The notes below the pieces were generated by a model. The model had not been told where the DNA came from. It saw only the letters and a list, made by a program, of their open reading frames with translations, and searched no databases. Positions 1 to 8,412 of a stretch of 43,379 nucleotides of DNA are shown piece by piece. The stretch comes from Planktothrix paucivesiculata PCC 9631. Its GTDB lineage: Bacteria > Cyanobacteriota > Cyanobacteriia > Cyanobacteriales > Microcoleaceae. The stretch spans positions 256,312-299,690 of the forward strand of contig NZ_LR735008.1 in NCBI RefSeq assembly GCF_900009265.2, in the 5' to 3' direction. The position numbers and the translations under genes are program-made. Positions within the stretch are counted from its first letter, which is position 1. Every line of letters begins with the position of its first letter.

Positions 1-2961
1 GGGGAAGCAGGGGGGGGTGAGGAGACGATTCAACCTGAACCTGAACCATTTTCTTCCCTTGCCGATGAAGGTCTGGCCTTCAGTTCTATGCCTTTGGAAT
101 TTCACACCGAAGCATCCGAAGCAGTGCGAGCGTCCTCCCTCCCTGATACCCAGGAGTTAACCGCTCCTACACCACCATCGGCCGTTGATACACAACCGTC
201 CATAACCGATCAGCAACCCTCAAAAGTTGTCGCCATTGAGGTTTCGACTGAAAGTTTGGCGCGCCAGGGTTATCCCGATGCGATCGCCAGCTACCTCAGC
301 GAGATTTTAGGGGGATTGGGGGTGGGGGTGAAAGTTACAATTCGGGAAAAATCCCCGAAAGGGAAAAAAACCGAAGCCCTACCCGAAACCAATCCATCGG
401 GGCGGCGGCTGTGGGTGTTGTGTGAATCGGCCTATAGTCCCGATCCCTCCCTATTAGCCCAACCCATTGCTCAACGGTTGCGACAGTTGCAGCTTGAAGG
501 GTTCCGGGATGCTTGTATTTTGTTGCAAGTCCAAGGGGAATCTACCCCGGACTGGATGTTACGGATTGATTTAACCCCACCGGATCGGATTCTCAAACAG
601 TGGGGACGCTGGGGAGATGAACAGGCGATCGCCCGCTTACTGAATGACAAATTGAGTCAGTTTCAGGTAGAAGTCCGAACTACCCTGAAAGAATCCACCC
701 TGCATCTGTTCTGTCATTGCCTTCAACCGAACGGTGCAACCAAAAGCCGCAGGCGTCAGGTTCCCGATAAACAGACGGTGATGGATATTGTTATCCCCCT
801 ATTGGATATCCTGGCTCCTCAAGGAATTTCCGCCGCCACGGTCTATGGTTTAGAAACCACCGCCACCCAACCTAAACCGGGCGCTCCGATTTGGGTGGAT
901 TGGTTAAATTTACCCGCCGCCCAACATTCTGACCTCCAGCCCACGGCCCTAACCTTAGCCCAACAAGGGAATCTTTCCGCCTTGCGTTTTGTTCTGAGTC
1001 GTTTAATTAATCCCGATTTAGAGCTAAAACTAGCCACGGGCGGGATTGGGGTACTTTTATTACAAAAAGCCGAATTACTGCACGTCATGACCGAGGGAGC
1101 TACTTGTCCGTCCCAGTCTCAGGTGGCCCCGGTGATTGCTCGATTTTTACGCACCTATCGGATTAGTGGGATTTCCGGGGTGAGAATTTATGGCCGTCGT
1201 TCAGGACAGAAACTGCCTCTCTGGCGCTATGGGGTCTATTTAAAAACCAGTCAACCTGATACTGTCCCCTCAACCTTACCGGATTTTGTTAGTCCCCCGG
1301 AGGAAGGCGAAACCCTGGGAGAAAAGTCATCCCTACCCGACGGTTTAGTCCTGCGCCCTGATTTAAACCTGGATCATCTCGAAGCGGATGTTCCCCGACG
1401 CTTCAACCTGCTCTATCCCAATTGGGGAGAGGTTTTCGGTCGTGGGGCTGAAGTTCTCGCCCAAGGGTTGGTCACGACCCGGTTATTTGTTCCTCGGGCG
1501 GCGATGATGGTTTCTGTCCCCAGCAAAATCCAGCGTTATCAAAAAATTGCCTTGGCTTTAGTTTGGGCTACCTTGGGGGGATTATGGGTTGTACAGGTGG
1601 ATCAAATCCTGGGGGAATGGTTAGGGGAAATTCCAATCAATGGGTTGGGTGAAGCGGTGATCCCGCCGACTAATCCCACTGATTTTGAGGAAAAAACTTC
1701 AGAAATTGTTGTTGCTTCCGATCTGAGGGAAACTCAAGCCAATTCCTCGGAAAATGATGTATTTAATGGAAGTAATTTTATTTCTTCTAGCGGAAAAACG
1801 CCAAAATGCAATTTATCGGATACAAAGTTAGGGTTACAAGCCTGTAAGTTAGCCCAATTGCTTTATCCAACTTTTAAAAGCCCCCAATTAGATGAGCAGT
1901 TGGCTCGATATCAACATTTTATTTTAAGGGAAAAACGCCCCCCGGATATTCTGATTATTGGCAGTTCTAGGGCTTTACGGGGGATTGATCCGCAGGTTTT
2001 AGAAACGGAGTTGAAAGCCCGAGGTTATGGGGAATTAAAAGTTTATAATTTTGGGGTAAATGGGGCAACCTTACAAATCGTTGATTTAATTATTCGTCAG
2101 ATTTTACCCCCGGAACAATTACCTCAATTAATTATTCTAGCCGATGGGGTGCGCGCTCTTAATAGTGGTCGAGTTGATCGTACCTATGAAACAATTTCTG
2201 CCTCGGAAGGTTATCAACAAATTTCCCAGGGAACATTTCAAATAGAGACTCCCCAGGGCAATTCTTTACCGGATCAGGAACCATCGGCTCTAAATTGGCA
2301 ATCTACTTTAGGAAGTTTGGCGGTAAAATTTCGTCAGGGGGAGTTAAATTTTGAGGAGTTTCAAACGGAATTAAATCAACATTTTGTTGGGGGATCAAAA
2401 GTTTATGGAAAACGCGATCGCCTACAATTTCTATTACAGTCCATAGTCAGGGGACAAGGATTTAAAAGCCAGATGGAATCCCCCGTTGATGAAGCTGAAC
2501 CTTTTAATGACCAATCGCTGAAAACCTCTGAATTTTTACCGAGTGGATTTTTACCTTTATCTACTCAATTTAGCCCGGAAGTTTATTATCAAAATCATTC
2601 TCAAGTTTCTGGCTATTATGATGGGGATTATCAAGGTTTTGAATTAGAGGGAAAACAAACCACAGCTTTAAAAAATTTAATTGAATATGTAGACTCTAAA
2701 AATATAAATTTGGTGTTTGTTAATATGCCTTTGACTGAGGATTATCTGGATCAAGTACGGATGGCTTACGAAGAAAAGTTTCAATATTTTATGCAATCAA
2801 TTAGTCAAGAAACCGAACTTTTGTTTATTGATTTATCCAGAGAATGGTTACAAAACTATGATTATTTTTCCGATCCAAGTCACTTAAATCAATATGGGGC
2901 GGTGGCGGTTTCTCAAAAGTTAGTTGAACTGGATCAAATTCCTTGGCCAAGAAGGAAGTAG
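1..2961 (+). CDS. DUF1574-type protein with SGNH-hydrolase-like C-terminal domain (5' end outside window)
   Basis: The frame is open to base 1, so the gene begins upstream; the first ATG inside the window is at 88, giving at least 957 residues. Counted from that Met, residues 1-470 are a polar region with no catalytic motif I recognise. One hydrophobic segment (about 480-500) could anchor the protein in the membrane. From about 615 there is an SGNH/GDSL-like fold: the block with IIGSSRALRGIDP resembles the nucleophile elbow, and a D-P-S-H-L-N motif near 929 matches the Asp/His block at the C-terminus of such hydrolases. This layout fits cyanobacterial DUF1574 proteins, which have no established function; acyl-ester hydrolysis or transfer on an envelope polymer is a guess. 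The gene stands alone, 135 bp before the NfeD/flotillin group. Confidence 0.75.
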   Translation, partial: GEAGGGEETIQPEPEPFSSLADEGLAFSSMPLEFHTEASEAVRASSLPDTQELTAPTPPSAVDTQPSITDQQPSKVVAIEVSTESLARQGYPDAIASYLSEILGGLGVGVKVTIREKSPKGKKTEALPETNPSGRRLWVLCESAYSPDPSLLAQPIAQRLRQLQLEGFRDACILLQVQGESTPDWMLRIDLTPPDRILKQWGRWGDEQAIARLLNDKLSQFQVEVRTTLKESTLHLFCHCLQPNGATKSRRRQVPDKQTVMDIVIPLLDILAPQGISAATVYGLETTATQPKPGAPIWVDWLNLPAAQHSDLQPTALTLAQQGNLSALRFVLSRLINPDLELKLATGGIGVLLLQKAELLHVMTEGATCPSQSQVAPVIARFLRTYRISGISGVRIYGRRSGQKLPLWRYGVYLKTSQPDTVPSTLPDFVSPPEEGETLGEKSSLPDGLVLRPDLNLDHLEADVPRRFNLLYPNWGEVFGRGAEVLAQGLVTTRLFVPRAAMMVSVPSKIQRYQKIALALVWATLGGLWVVQVDQILGEWLGEIPINGLGEAVIPPTNPTDFEEKTSEIVVASDLRETQANSSENDVFNGSNFISSSGKTPKCNLSDTKLGLQACKLAQLLYPTFKSPQLDEQLARYQHFILREKRPPDILIIGSSRALRGIDPQVLETELKARGYGELKVYNFGVNGATLQIVDLIIRQILPPEQLPQLIILADGVRALNSGRVDRTYETISASEGYQQISQGTFQIETPQGNSLPDQEPSALNWQSTLGSLAVKFRQGELNFEEFQTELNQHFVGGSKVYGKRDRLQFLLQSIVRGQGFKSQMESPVDEAEPFNDQSLKTSEFLPSGFLPLSTQFSPEVYYQNHSQVSGYYDGDYQGFELEGKQTTALKNLIEYVDSKNINLVFVNMPLTEDYLDQVRMAYEEKFQYFMQSISQETELLFIDLSREWLQNYDYFSDPSHLNQYGAVAVSQKLVELDQIPWPRRK

Positions 2962-3096
2962 ACAAGTAGGGAATGAAATTTAACTAATTAATCCCGATCA
3001 AACTGCAAACTTTCTTAACAAAAATAGTTACATTTTCTCCCATCTTTGTCACAATAGAATTATTTCAATGGTTTTTCCGCACATAGGAACCCCATT

Positions 3097-3696
3097 ATGC
3101 TGACGCTGTATCTATTCTGTCTTGCTATTGGTGGGGGTTTTGTAATTTTATCAGTCTTTGCTGGACTAGACGGGATTGATTTTGATACTCATTTTGAGAT
3201 GGATGTGGAACTGTCTGAACCAGCAAAGGACGCAGAAACCCGCACCACCAGAACCCATCGCAAATCCCCTAAACCAGTATTTCACTTACCATTTTTTAGT
3301 TTGCGATTTTGGACGTTTGGGAGTTGTTTTTTTGGCTTAACTGGATTTGTTTTAACAAAACTTAATCCGTTCTTGCCTCCTCCCTTAATTTTTGCTATTT
3401 CCCTAGGAATTGGAGTTAGCTTTGGAACCATAATTGTCGGAATTTTAGGCAAACTTCGCCGACAACAAGCCAATAGTTTAATTTTATCTGAAGATCTGAT
3501 TGGATTATCGGGAACCGTTGAAATTCCCTTTGATCAAAACTGCAAAGGTAAAGTCCGATTATATCTGAAGGAATCCATGGTAGATGTTGTCGCCATTACC
3601 GAAGATACCCAGAGCTTTGAAAAAGGGGATAAGGTTTTTGTTGTTGGTAGAAGTCATAATAAGGTCTTAGTAATTTCCGAGGAAAACTTGAATTAA
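3097..3696 (+). CDS. NfeD-like membrane protein with OB-fold tail
   Basis: The 199-residue protein has an N-terminal hydrophobic segment (1-24), a charged loop (25-65), and two further hydrophobic segments (about 68-90 and 92-115). A soluble beta-rich tail (about 130-199) begins with LIGLSGTVEIPF and resembles the OB-fold of NfeD proteins. NfeD-family proteins are typically encoded beside SPFH/flotillin genes and are thought to help assemble flotillin membrane microdomains. The same arrangement is seen here, with two flotillin genes starting 123 bp downstream on the same strand. There is no protease domain, so this is the short NfeD form. The start ATG follows a weak purine stretch (AGGAA). 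A YqiJ/OB-fold family name would fit equally well. Confidence 0.75.
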   Translation: MLTLYLFCLAIGGGFVILSVFAGLDGIDFDTHFEMDVELSEPAKDAETRTTRTHRKSPKPVFHLPFFSLRFWTFGSCFFGLTGFVLTKLNPFLPPPLIFAISLGIGVSFGTIIVGILGKLRRQQANSLILSEDLIGLSGTVEIPFDQNCKGKVRLYLKESMVDVVAITEDTQSFEKGDKVFVVGRSHNKVLVISEENLN

Positions 3697-3819
3697 GGAT
3701 TAAGATTGAGGAGAATCCACAAAAGATCCAAGATAATAGATAATTAATACTCTCCCAATCCCCTAATTTTAATCATGGAGATTTCCCCGTTCCCCCTTAA
3801 CTGATTCACAGGAGTAAAA

Positions 3820-5151
3820 ATGACCCAAAATTATATTCCCAAAATTCACACTTCATCAATGATTACAGAAGTTGCTCAGGTTCCTAACGCGGATAATCCT
3901 CCTGATAATAGTTCTAGCAGTATTGGAGCGGCTTTACCCGTCGCCCTTTCTATTTTTGGTGTGATTGTTTTTCTGTGGTTTATGAATACCTTTCTCCAAA
4001 TTTGTAAACCCAATGAAATTTTGATTTTATCCGGTCGCAAACGTCGGAATAAAGAGGGACAGGAACTGGGTTATCGGGTAATTTTTGGCGGTCGGACAAT
4101 GTGTATTCCAATTTTAGAAACCGTCAAAACCATGGACTTGCGGACAATGCCCGTGCGAGTGGAAATTAAAAATGCTTATTCTAAAGGCGGAACTCCGTTA
4201 AATATTCAGGCGATCGCTAATGTTAAAATATCTAATGATCGACAAATTGTGGGAAATGCGATCGAACGGTTTTTAGAGCGCGATCGTTCAGAAATTTCTC
4301 GGGTTGCTAAGGAAACCTTAGAAGGAAATTTACGGGGTGTGGTGGGAACTTTAACCCCAGAACAATTAAACGAAGATCGTCTACAATTTGCCGAAAGTAT
4401 CGCCGAAGATGTCTCCCGGGATTTATCGAAATTAGGCTTACAATTAGATACTTTAAAAATCCAAAGTGTGTCCGATGATGTGGATTATCTTAACTCCATT
4501 GGTCGCCGTCAAATTGCTTTAATTGTGCGAGATGCGGAAATCGCCGAATCTAATGCTATGGCCGAAGCTGAACAAACTGAAGCCGACTGTCGGCGACAAG
4601 CAGAAGTGGCAAAGACCCAAGCCCAAACTATTGTTTTACAGAAGAAAAATGAACTGAGAAAAATCAAAGCTGAATTAGAACAGCAAGCCCGTTCAGAAGA
4701 AGAAAGAACCACCGCAGCCGGGGAAGAAGCCCGGGCAAAAGCGGAACAATTATTACAAACAGTTCGCGCAGAATTAGAGCGGTTACGGTTAGAATCCGAT
4801 GAGGTTTTACCGGCCGATGCTCAACGTCAAGCGCAGGAATTAAGAGCCAGAGGAGAGGCGGCATCCTTAACCGAAAATGCTTTGGCGGCGGCGACGGTAA
4901 CGGATTTATTAAATCAAGTTTGGCAGGAAACAGGATCAGATGCTTCGGAATTATTTAATTTACAACAAATTGAAATGATTCTCCGCGAAGCGGCGAAGGT
5001 TCCTAACCGGGTGAAGTTACAAAATATTAATGTTATTGATAGTGGGGATGGTAAATCCGTGGCGGGTGTGGTTAATATCTATCCTGAAATTTTTCGGCAA
5101 TTTCTGGAAACGGTTGAGCATATTTTGGGGGTTAAATTGTCGGCAAAATAA
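3820..5151 (+). CDS. Flotillin-like SPFH-domain protein (first copy)
   Basis: The 443-residue protein has a short polar N-terminus and one membrane segment (about 35-58), followed by the flotillin start block CKPNEILILSGRK. The SPFH/band-7 domain runs to about 220 and contains the typical blocks AKETLEGNLRG and TLTPEQLNEDR. A long Glu/Ala-rich coiled coil (about 235-355) and a C-terminal oligomerisation region follow. Flotillins form large membrane-bound oligomers that organise lipid microdomains. An AGGAG ribosome-binding site 5 bases before the ATG supports the start. It lies between the NfeD-like gene and a second flotillin gene, probably in one transcription unit. Compared with its neighbour it has about 30 extra N-terminal residues, which could alter membrane insertion. 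Confidence 0.9.
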   Translation: MTQNYIPKIHTSSMITEVAQVPNADNPPDNSSSSIGAALPVALSIFGVIVFLWFMNTFLQICKPNEILILSGRKRRNKEGQELGYRVIFGGRTMCIPILETVKTMDLRTMPVRVEIKNAYSKGGTPLNIQAIANVKISNDRQIVGNAIERFLERDRSEISRVAKETLEGNLRGVVGTLTPEQLNEDRLQFAESIAEDVSRDLSKLGLQLDTLKIQSVSDDVDYLNSIGRRQIALIVRDAEIAESNAMAEAEQTEADCRRQAEVAKTQAQTIVLQKKNELRKIKAELEQQARSEEERTTAAGEEARAKAEQLLQTVRAELERLRLESDEVLPADAQRQAQELRARGEAASLTENALAAATVTDLLNQVWQETGSDASELFNLQQIEMILREAAKVPNRVKLQNINVIDSGDGKSVAGVVNIYPEIFRQFLETVEHILGVKLSAK

Positions 5152-5155
5152 TCAC

Positions 5156-5264
5156 GTTATTGGGCTGTTGTTGGGCTTTAGCCCTCTTATCTTGATTTGG
5201 GAAGTTAACGTTGTTGAGCTTTAAATCTTAAAGATTGCGCTTAAGCGCAACAACATATTTTAGG
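5156..5264. repeat. Dispersed palindromic repeat between the flotillin genes
   Basis: The gap between the two flotillin genes holds a GTTGTTGGGCTTTAGCCC-type arm and a GCGCTTAAGCGCAACAAC arm. Similar arms flank the gaps at 28181-28279 and 40403-40560. It looks like a small dispersed cyanobacterial repeat inserted inside the operon; it may form a hairpin in the mRNA. Confidence 0.6.
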
Positions 5265-5275
5265 AGATTTCAAAC

Positions 5276-6592
5276 ATGGGAATTATCATTGCCTTATTAG
5301 GGATTTTGGGATTGGGAACGGGGGCGGGATTTTTAATTATTCGCAACCTATACTATATTTGTCAACCCAGTGAAGTCTTGATTTTTGCTGGAAGTCGTAG
5401 CAGTGTTGAAGGAGGAAAGGACGTTGGGTATCGTTTAGTTAAAGGGGGAAGTAGCATTAGAATTCCTTTATTAGAAGATGCTTTTCGGATGGATTTAACC
5501 AATATGATTATTGAGTTAAAAGTCTCCAATGCCTATTCTAAAGGAGGGATTCCGTTAACCGTTGAAGGGGTGGCTAATATTAAAATTGCCGGGGAAGAAC
5601 CAACTATTCATAATGCCATTGAAAGGTTATTAGGAAAGAGTCGGAAGGAAATTGAACAATTAGCAAAAGAAACCTTAGAAGGGAATTTACGCGGGGTCTT
5701 AGCCAGTTTAACCCCGGAACAGGTGAATGGGGATAAATTAGCTTTTGCTAAGAGTTTATTGGTGGAAGCAGAAGATGATTTAGAAAAGTTGGGGTTAGTG
5801 TTAGATACCTTGCAAGTTCAAAATATCTTTGATGAAGTGGGATATTTGGATTCTATCGGCAGAAAACAACGGGCAGATTTATTCCGAGATTCTCGAATTG
5901 CTGAGGCTAAAGCCCATGCGGAATCAATTATTCAAACCGCAGAGAATGAAAAAAATACGTCTTTGAAAAAGTTAGAAACGGATATTGAAGTTGCCAAAGC
6001 CGAGGCAGAAAGACGGGTTAAAGATGCCGTGACTAAACGACAAGCTGTGATTGCGGAATCGGAGTCGGAAACGGCTTCTAAGGTGGCAAAAACCCAGGCT
6101 CAGGTGTTAGTTCAGCAAGCCCGAATTAAGCAAGTAGAACAACAGTTACAGGCGGATGTAGTTGCCCCTGCTGAGGCTCAATGTAAACGGGCTATGGCTG
6201 AAGCTAAAGGGAATGCGTCCCAAATACTGGAAGCTGGAAAAGCTCAAGCGGAAGCGACTAAACGATTAGCTGAATCTTGGAAGTTAGCGGGGTCAAATGC
6301 CCGGGAGATTTTCCTTTATCAAAAATTAGAAGTATTGTTAAAAACTATTGTGGAAACGGTTCCTCAAGTGGAAGTGGATAATGTTACGGTTATCAATAGT
6401 CAGCAAGGAGGAACTGCGACAAAGTTGGCGGCATTTTTAACGGAATTAAAGCAAACAACGGGGATTGATTTGGCAGAAACTATTGAAACCATGGGTCATA
6501 AAAATTCCCCCTCCCAACCGATTCCTCCGATTGTACCTAAACAGTTAAAATCTATACCCAAAAATTCCCCCGAATCCAATTCAGACACCTAA
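5276..6592 (+). CDS. Flotillin-like SPFH-domain protein (second copy)
   Basis: The 438-residue protein starts directly with a membrane segment (2-24), then CQPSEVLIFAGSR and an SPFH domain aligned along its length with the preceding gene (shared blocks NAYSKGG, AKETLEGNLRG and LTPEQVNGDKL). A long coiled coil rich in Glu, Ala and Lys (about 205-340) follows. The tail is Pro/Ser-rich (about 410-438) and absent from the first copy. An AGGAG site 8 bases before the ATG supports the start. The two genes look like an old tandem duplication and could form mixed oligomers. Flotillin function in membrane-domain organisation is known for the family; a specific cargo cannot be read from the sequence. 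Confidence 0.9.
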   Translation: MGIIIALLGILGLGTGAGFLIIRNLYYICQPSEVLIFAGSRSSVEGGKDVGYRLVKGGSSIRIPLLEDAFRMDLTNMIIELKVSNAYSKGGIPLTVEGVANIKIAGEEPTIHNAIERLLGKSRKEIEQLAKETLEGNLRGVLASLTPEQVNGDKLAFAKSLLVEAEDDLEKLGLVLDTLQVQNIFDEVGYLDSIGRKQRADLFRDSRIAEAKAHAESIIQTAENEKNTSLKKLETDIEVAKAEAERRVKDAVTKRQAVIAESESETASKVAKTQAQVLVQQARIKQVEQQLQADVVAPAEAQCKRAMAEAKGNASQILEAGKAQAEATKRLAESWKLAGSNAREIFLYQKLEVLLKTIVETVPQVEVDNVTVINSQQGGTATKLAAFLTELKQTTGIDLAETIETMGHKNSPSQPIPPIVPKQLKSIPKNSPESNSDT

Positions 6593-6958
6593 TTTTTGTT
6601 GTAAAAAAGGCTAGGAATTTAACACTAGGGGCGAGGTATTCTCCTCCCCCTGATCGGGGAATTTAGGTGTTTTTAAGCCTTATAATCTGGGTATTTTTTT
6701 TGTATAATTCTGTATATTTATGCAATTAATTAATATGAAATCCTTAAATATTTGCTACAATATTCTAAGTACCTAAACATAATTATTTACACATTTGGTG
6801 ATTCCCTATTCCCTTGTTACTGAGCGAAGTCGAAGTATTCCCTATTCCCTTGTTACTGAGCGAAGTCGAAGTATTCCCTATTCCCTGTTCCCTGTTCCCT
6901 GTTCCCTTTCTCAACTAGGTAATTTATTTTGCACCAGCACTTACAAGTTTAATTGATA
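6593..6958. repeat. Intergenic region with 36-bp and 7-bp tandem repeats
   Basis: This 366-bp gap contains two identical 36-bp units (6801-6836 and 6837-6872), each with an ATTCCCTATTCCCTTG start and the widespread cyanobacterial motif GAGCGAAGTCGAAGT. A degenerate run of GTTCCCT heptamers follows (about 6881-6907). Upstream there is a GC-rich arm pair around 6627-6659 that may help terminate the flotillin transcript, then an AT-rich stretch. I see no gene in it. Confidence 0.75.
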
Positions 6959-7180
6959 ATGATTGAATTAATTATTTTATTGGCTTCTTTATTGGTGGCT
7001 TGGTTGGTGTTTGCCTGGGCGGTTCAGGTGTTGAAATCGAGTGTGAGTACGGCAATTGCGATCGCAATTATTGTATTAATTTTACAGCTTGTTTTTGGAA
7101 TTGGGCCCGAGGAACTTTTAAACCATTTAATTCACTTACCTCAAAGGTTATGGGATTTAGTTATTAATCGTCGTTTTTGA
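6959..7180 (+). CDS. Small hydrophobic membrane protein of unknown function
   Basis: The protein has 73 residues from the ATG at 6959; an in-frame TTG at 6953 is possible but less likely. It has two hydrophobic segments (about 4-26 and 30-52) separated by a short polar turn, then a mildly amphipathic tail ending in Arg-Arg-Phe. A HIP1 site lies inside the gene, which suggests a resident cyanobacterial gene. I do not recognise the family. It lies between the flotillin group and the convergent tyrA gene, separated from the flotillins by the tandem-repeat region, so it probably has its own promoter. Confidence 0.55.
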   Translation: MIELIILLASLLVAWLVFAWAVQVLKSSVSTAIAIAIIVLILQLVFGIGPEELLNHLIHLPQRLWDLVINRRF

Positions 7181-7214
7181 GGGGGAAGGGGAATCTCTAA
7201 TAAATAGAATCAGA

Positions 7215-7230
7215 GAGTCCTGAAGGACTC
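7215..7230. terminator. Hairpin between convergent genes
   Basis: GAGTCC-TGAA-GGACTC is a perfect 6-bp stem with a 4-base loop, in the 58-bp gap between the small membrane-protein gene and tyrA, which converge. It has no clear T-tract on either side, so a weak bidirectional terminator or a dispersed repeat is possible. Confidence 0.4.
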
Positions 7231-7238
7231 ACTACGGG

Positions 7239-8135
7239 TTAGAAGTCAAATTTTAGTCGATCTGAATGGTTTTGGTGTAATTGTTTGTCTAGGGTTTGCC
7301 AGTCTTCTTTTTCAATATAATCGGTGATTTGATCTAAGGTTTGTTTGTAGGATTTGAGCGATCGCAATAGGGCTTCTCGATTATATTTTGCCATCATTAA
7401 TCCTAATTCTGGATTTCCCCCCCCAACCCGACTGGTATCTCTAAATCCTGAACTGGCAAAATAGTGGGCTAATAGATCAACATCGGGGTTATCTTCTAAT
7501 CTTAAAGCTGCAATTAAACTGCCACTAATTATAACAGGTAAATGGGAAATCCAAGCCACGGCCCGATCATGTTCTTCCGGTTGACAATGATAAATTTTAG
7601 CTTGCAATAAATTGACAATAGATTCTACAATTTTAATCGATTCTGGGGGGGTATGATCCGTAGGTGTAATCACATAGGGTTTATTAATAAATAGATGATG
7701 TTGGGCCGCGTCAATTCCGGTTTCCGTATTCCCCGCCATGGGATGTCCCCCAACAAAATTCGGCCATAATTGTGAACAAGTTTCTACAATCGGTTTTTTC
7801 ACAGAACCCACATCCGTTAAAATCGTATGGGGTTGTAAATAGGGAATTAATTCCGCAATGGTGGGAGCGATCGCGGCAATGGGTGTACAAATAAAAATAA
7901 TATCCGCTTCACCCATCAAAGATAAATCCACACTGGCCGCATCGACAACCCCACGTTCAACGGCAACGTCGCAGGTTTGTTGTTTACGACTAATACCCAA
8001 AATGCGATAGGATAGGGGTGGGGATGCCGGAGAATGGCATGGGGGAATTGGGGTTTGGGTTTGTTGTCGATGGGTGAATAAATCTAAACCGAGTGATCCG
8101 CCAATTAAACCCAGTCCAATAATACCAATATTCAT
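7239..8135 (-). CDS. tyrA: Prephenate/arogenate dehydrogenase (TyrA)
   Basis: The 298-residue enzyme begins with a classic Rossmann motif, NIGIIGLGLIGGSLG. Family blocks follow: ADIIFICTPI, LTDVGSVKKPI, GGHPMAGNTETGIDAA, and AVAWISHLPVIIS with the catalytic-region His. It oxidatively decarboxylates arogenate or prephenate in tyrosine synthesis; cyanobacterial enzymes generally prefer arogenate with NADP. The length matches the single-domain form, with no ACT or chorismate-mutase fusion. The start is the ATG at 8135; an in-frame TTG immediately upstream is less likely. An insertion of about 20 Pro/Thr/Gln-rich residues after the first helix is slightly unusual. The gene is divergent from the pentapeptide-repeat pair across a 277-bp AT-rich gap. 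Confidence 0.93.
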   Translation of the reverse strand: MNIGIIGLGLIGGSLGLDLFTHRQQTQTPIPPCHSPASPPLSYRILGISRKQQTCDVAVERGVVDAASVDLSLMGEADIIFICTPIAAIAPTIAELIPYLQPHTILTDVGSVKKPIVETCSQLWPNFVGGHPMAGNTETGIDAAQHHLFINKPYVITPTDHTPPESIKIVESIVNLLQAKIYHCQPEEHDRAVAWISHLPVIISGSLIAALRLEDNPDVDLLAHYFASSGFRDTSRVGGGNPELGLMMAKYNREALLRSLKSYKQTLDQITDYIEKEDWQTLDKQLHQNHSDRLKFDF

Positions 8136-8412
8136 CAATTAAAGACTCCATTAAAACTGTTAAGGAAAAGCGTTATTAAATCTATCACTTAAAGCTCAAT
8201 TTTACAATATTTTGTCAAGTTCAGTTAAAACGGTTTAGTTGTTCATTAAACTCTGGAATATCTAGTTAAATTTAAAACAGATTGTTTAAATCTTTAAAGT
8301 TTGAATAAATATTTTTATAGATATTTTTCTGATTGAATAATATGGATATATTCTACCATATTTTGTTATAATTTTCTATAACCCACCTCACTAATTTGGA
8401 GAGTTAGAAGGC

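Noticed and set aside
5030-5224. Plus-strand 64-codon frame at the end of flotillin 1
   Set aside because: It overlaps the end of a well-supported gene in another frame and runs into a dispersed palindromic repeat.
6801-6872. 36-bp direct repeats as a CRISPR array
   Set aside because: The two copies are directly adjacent with no spacer and decay into heptamers.
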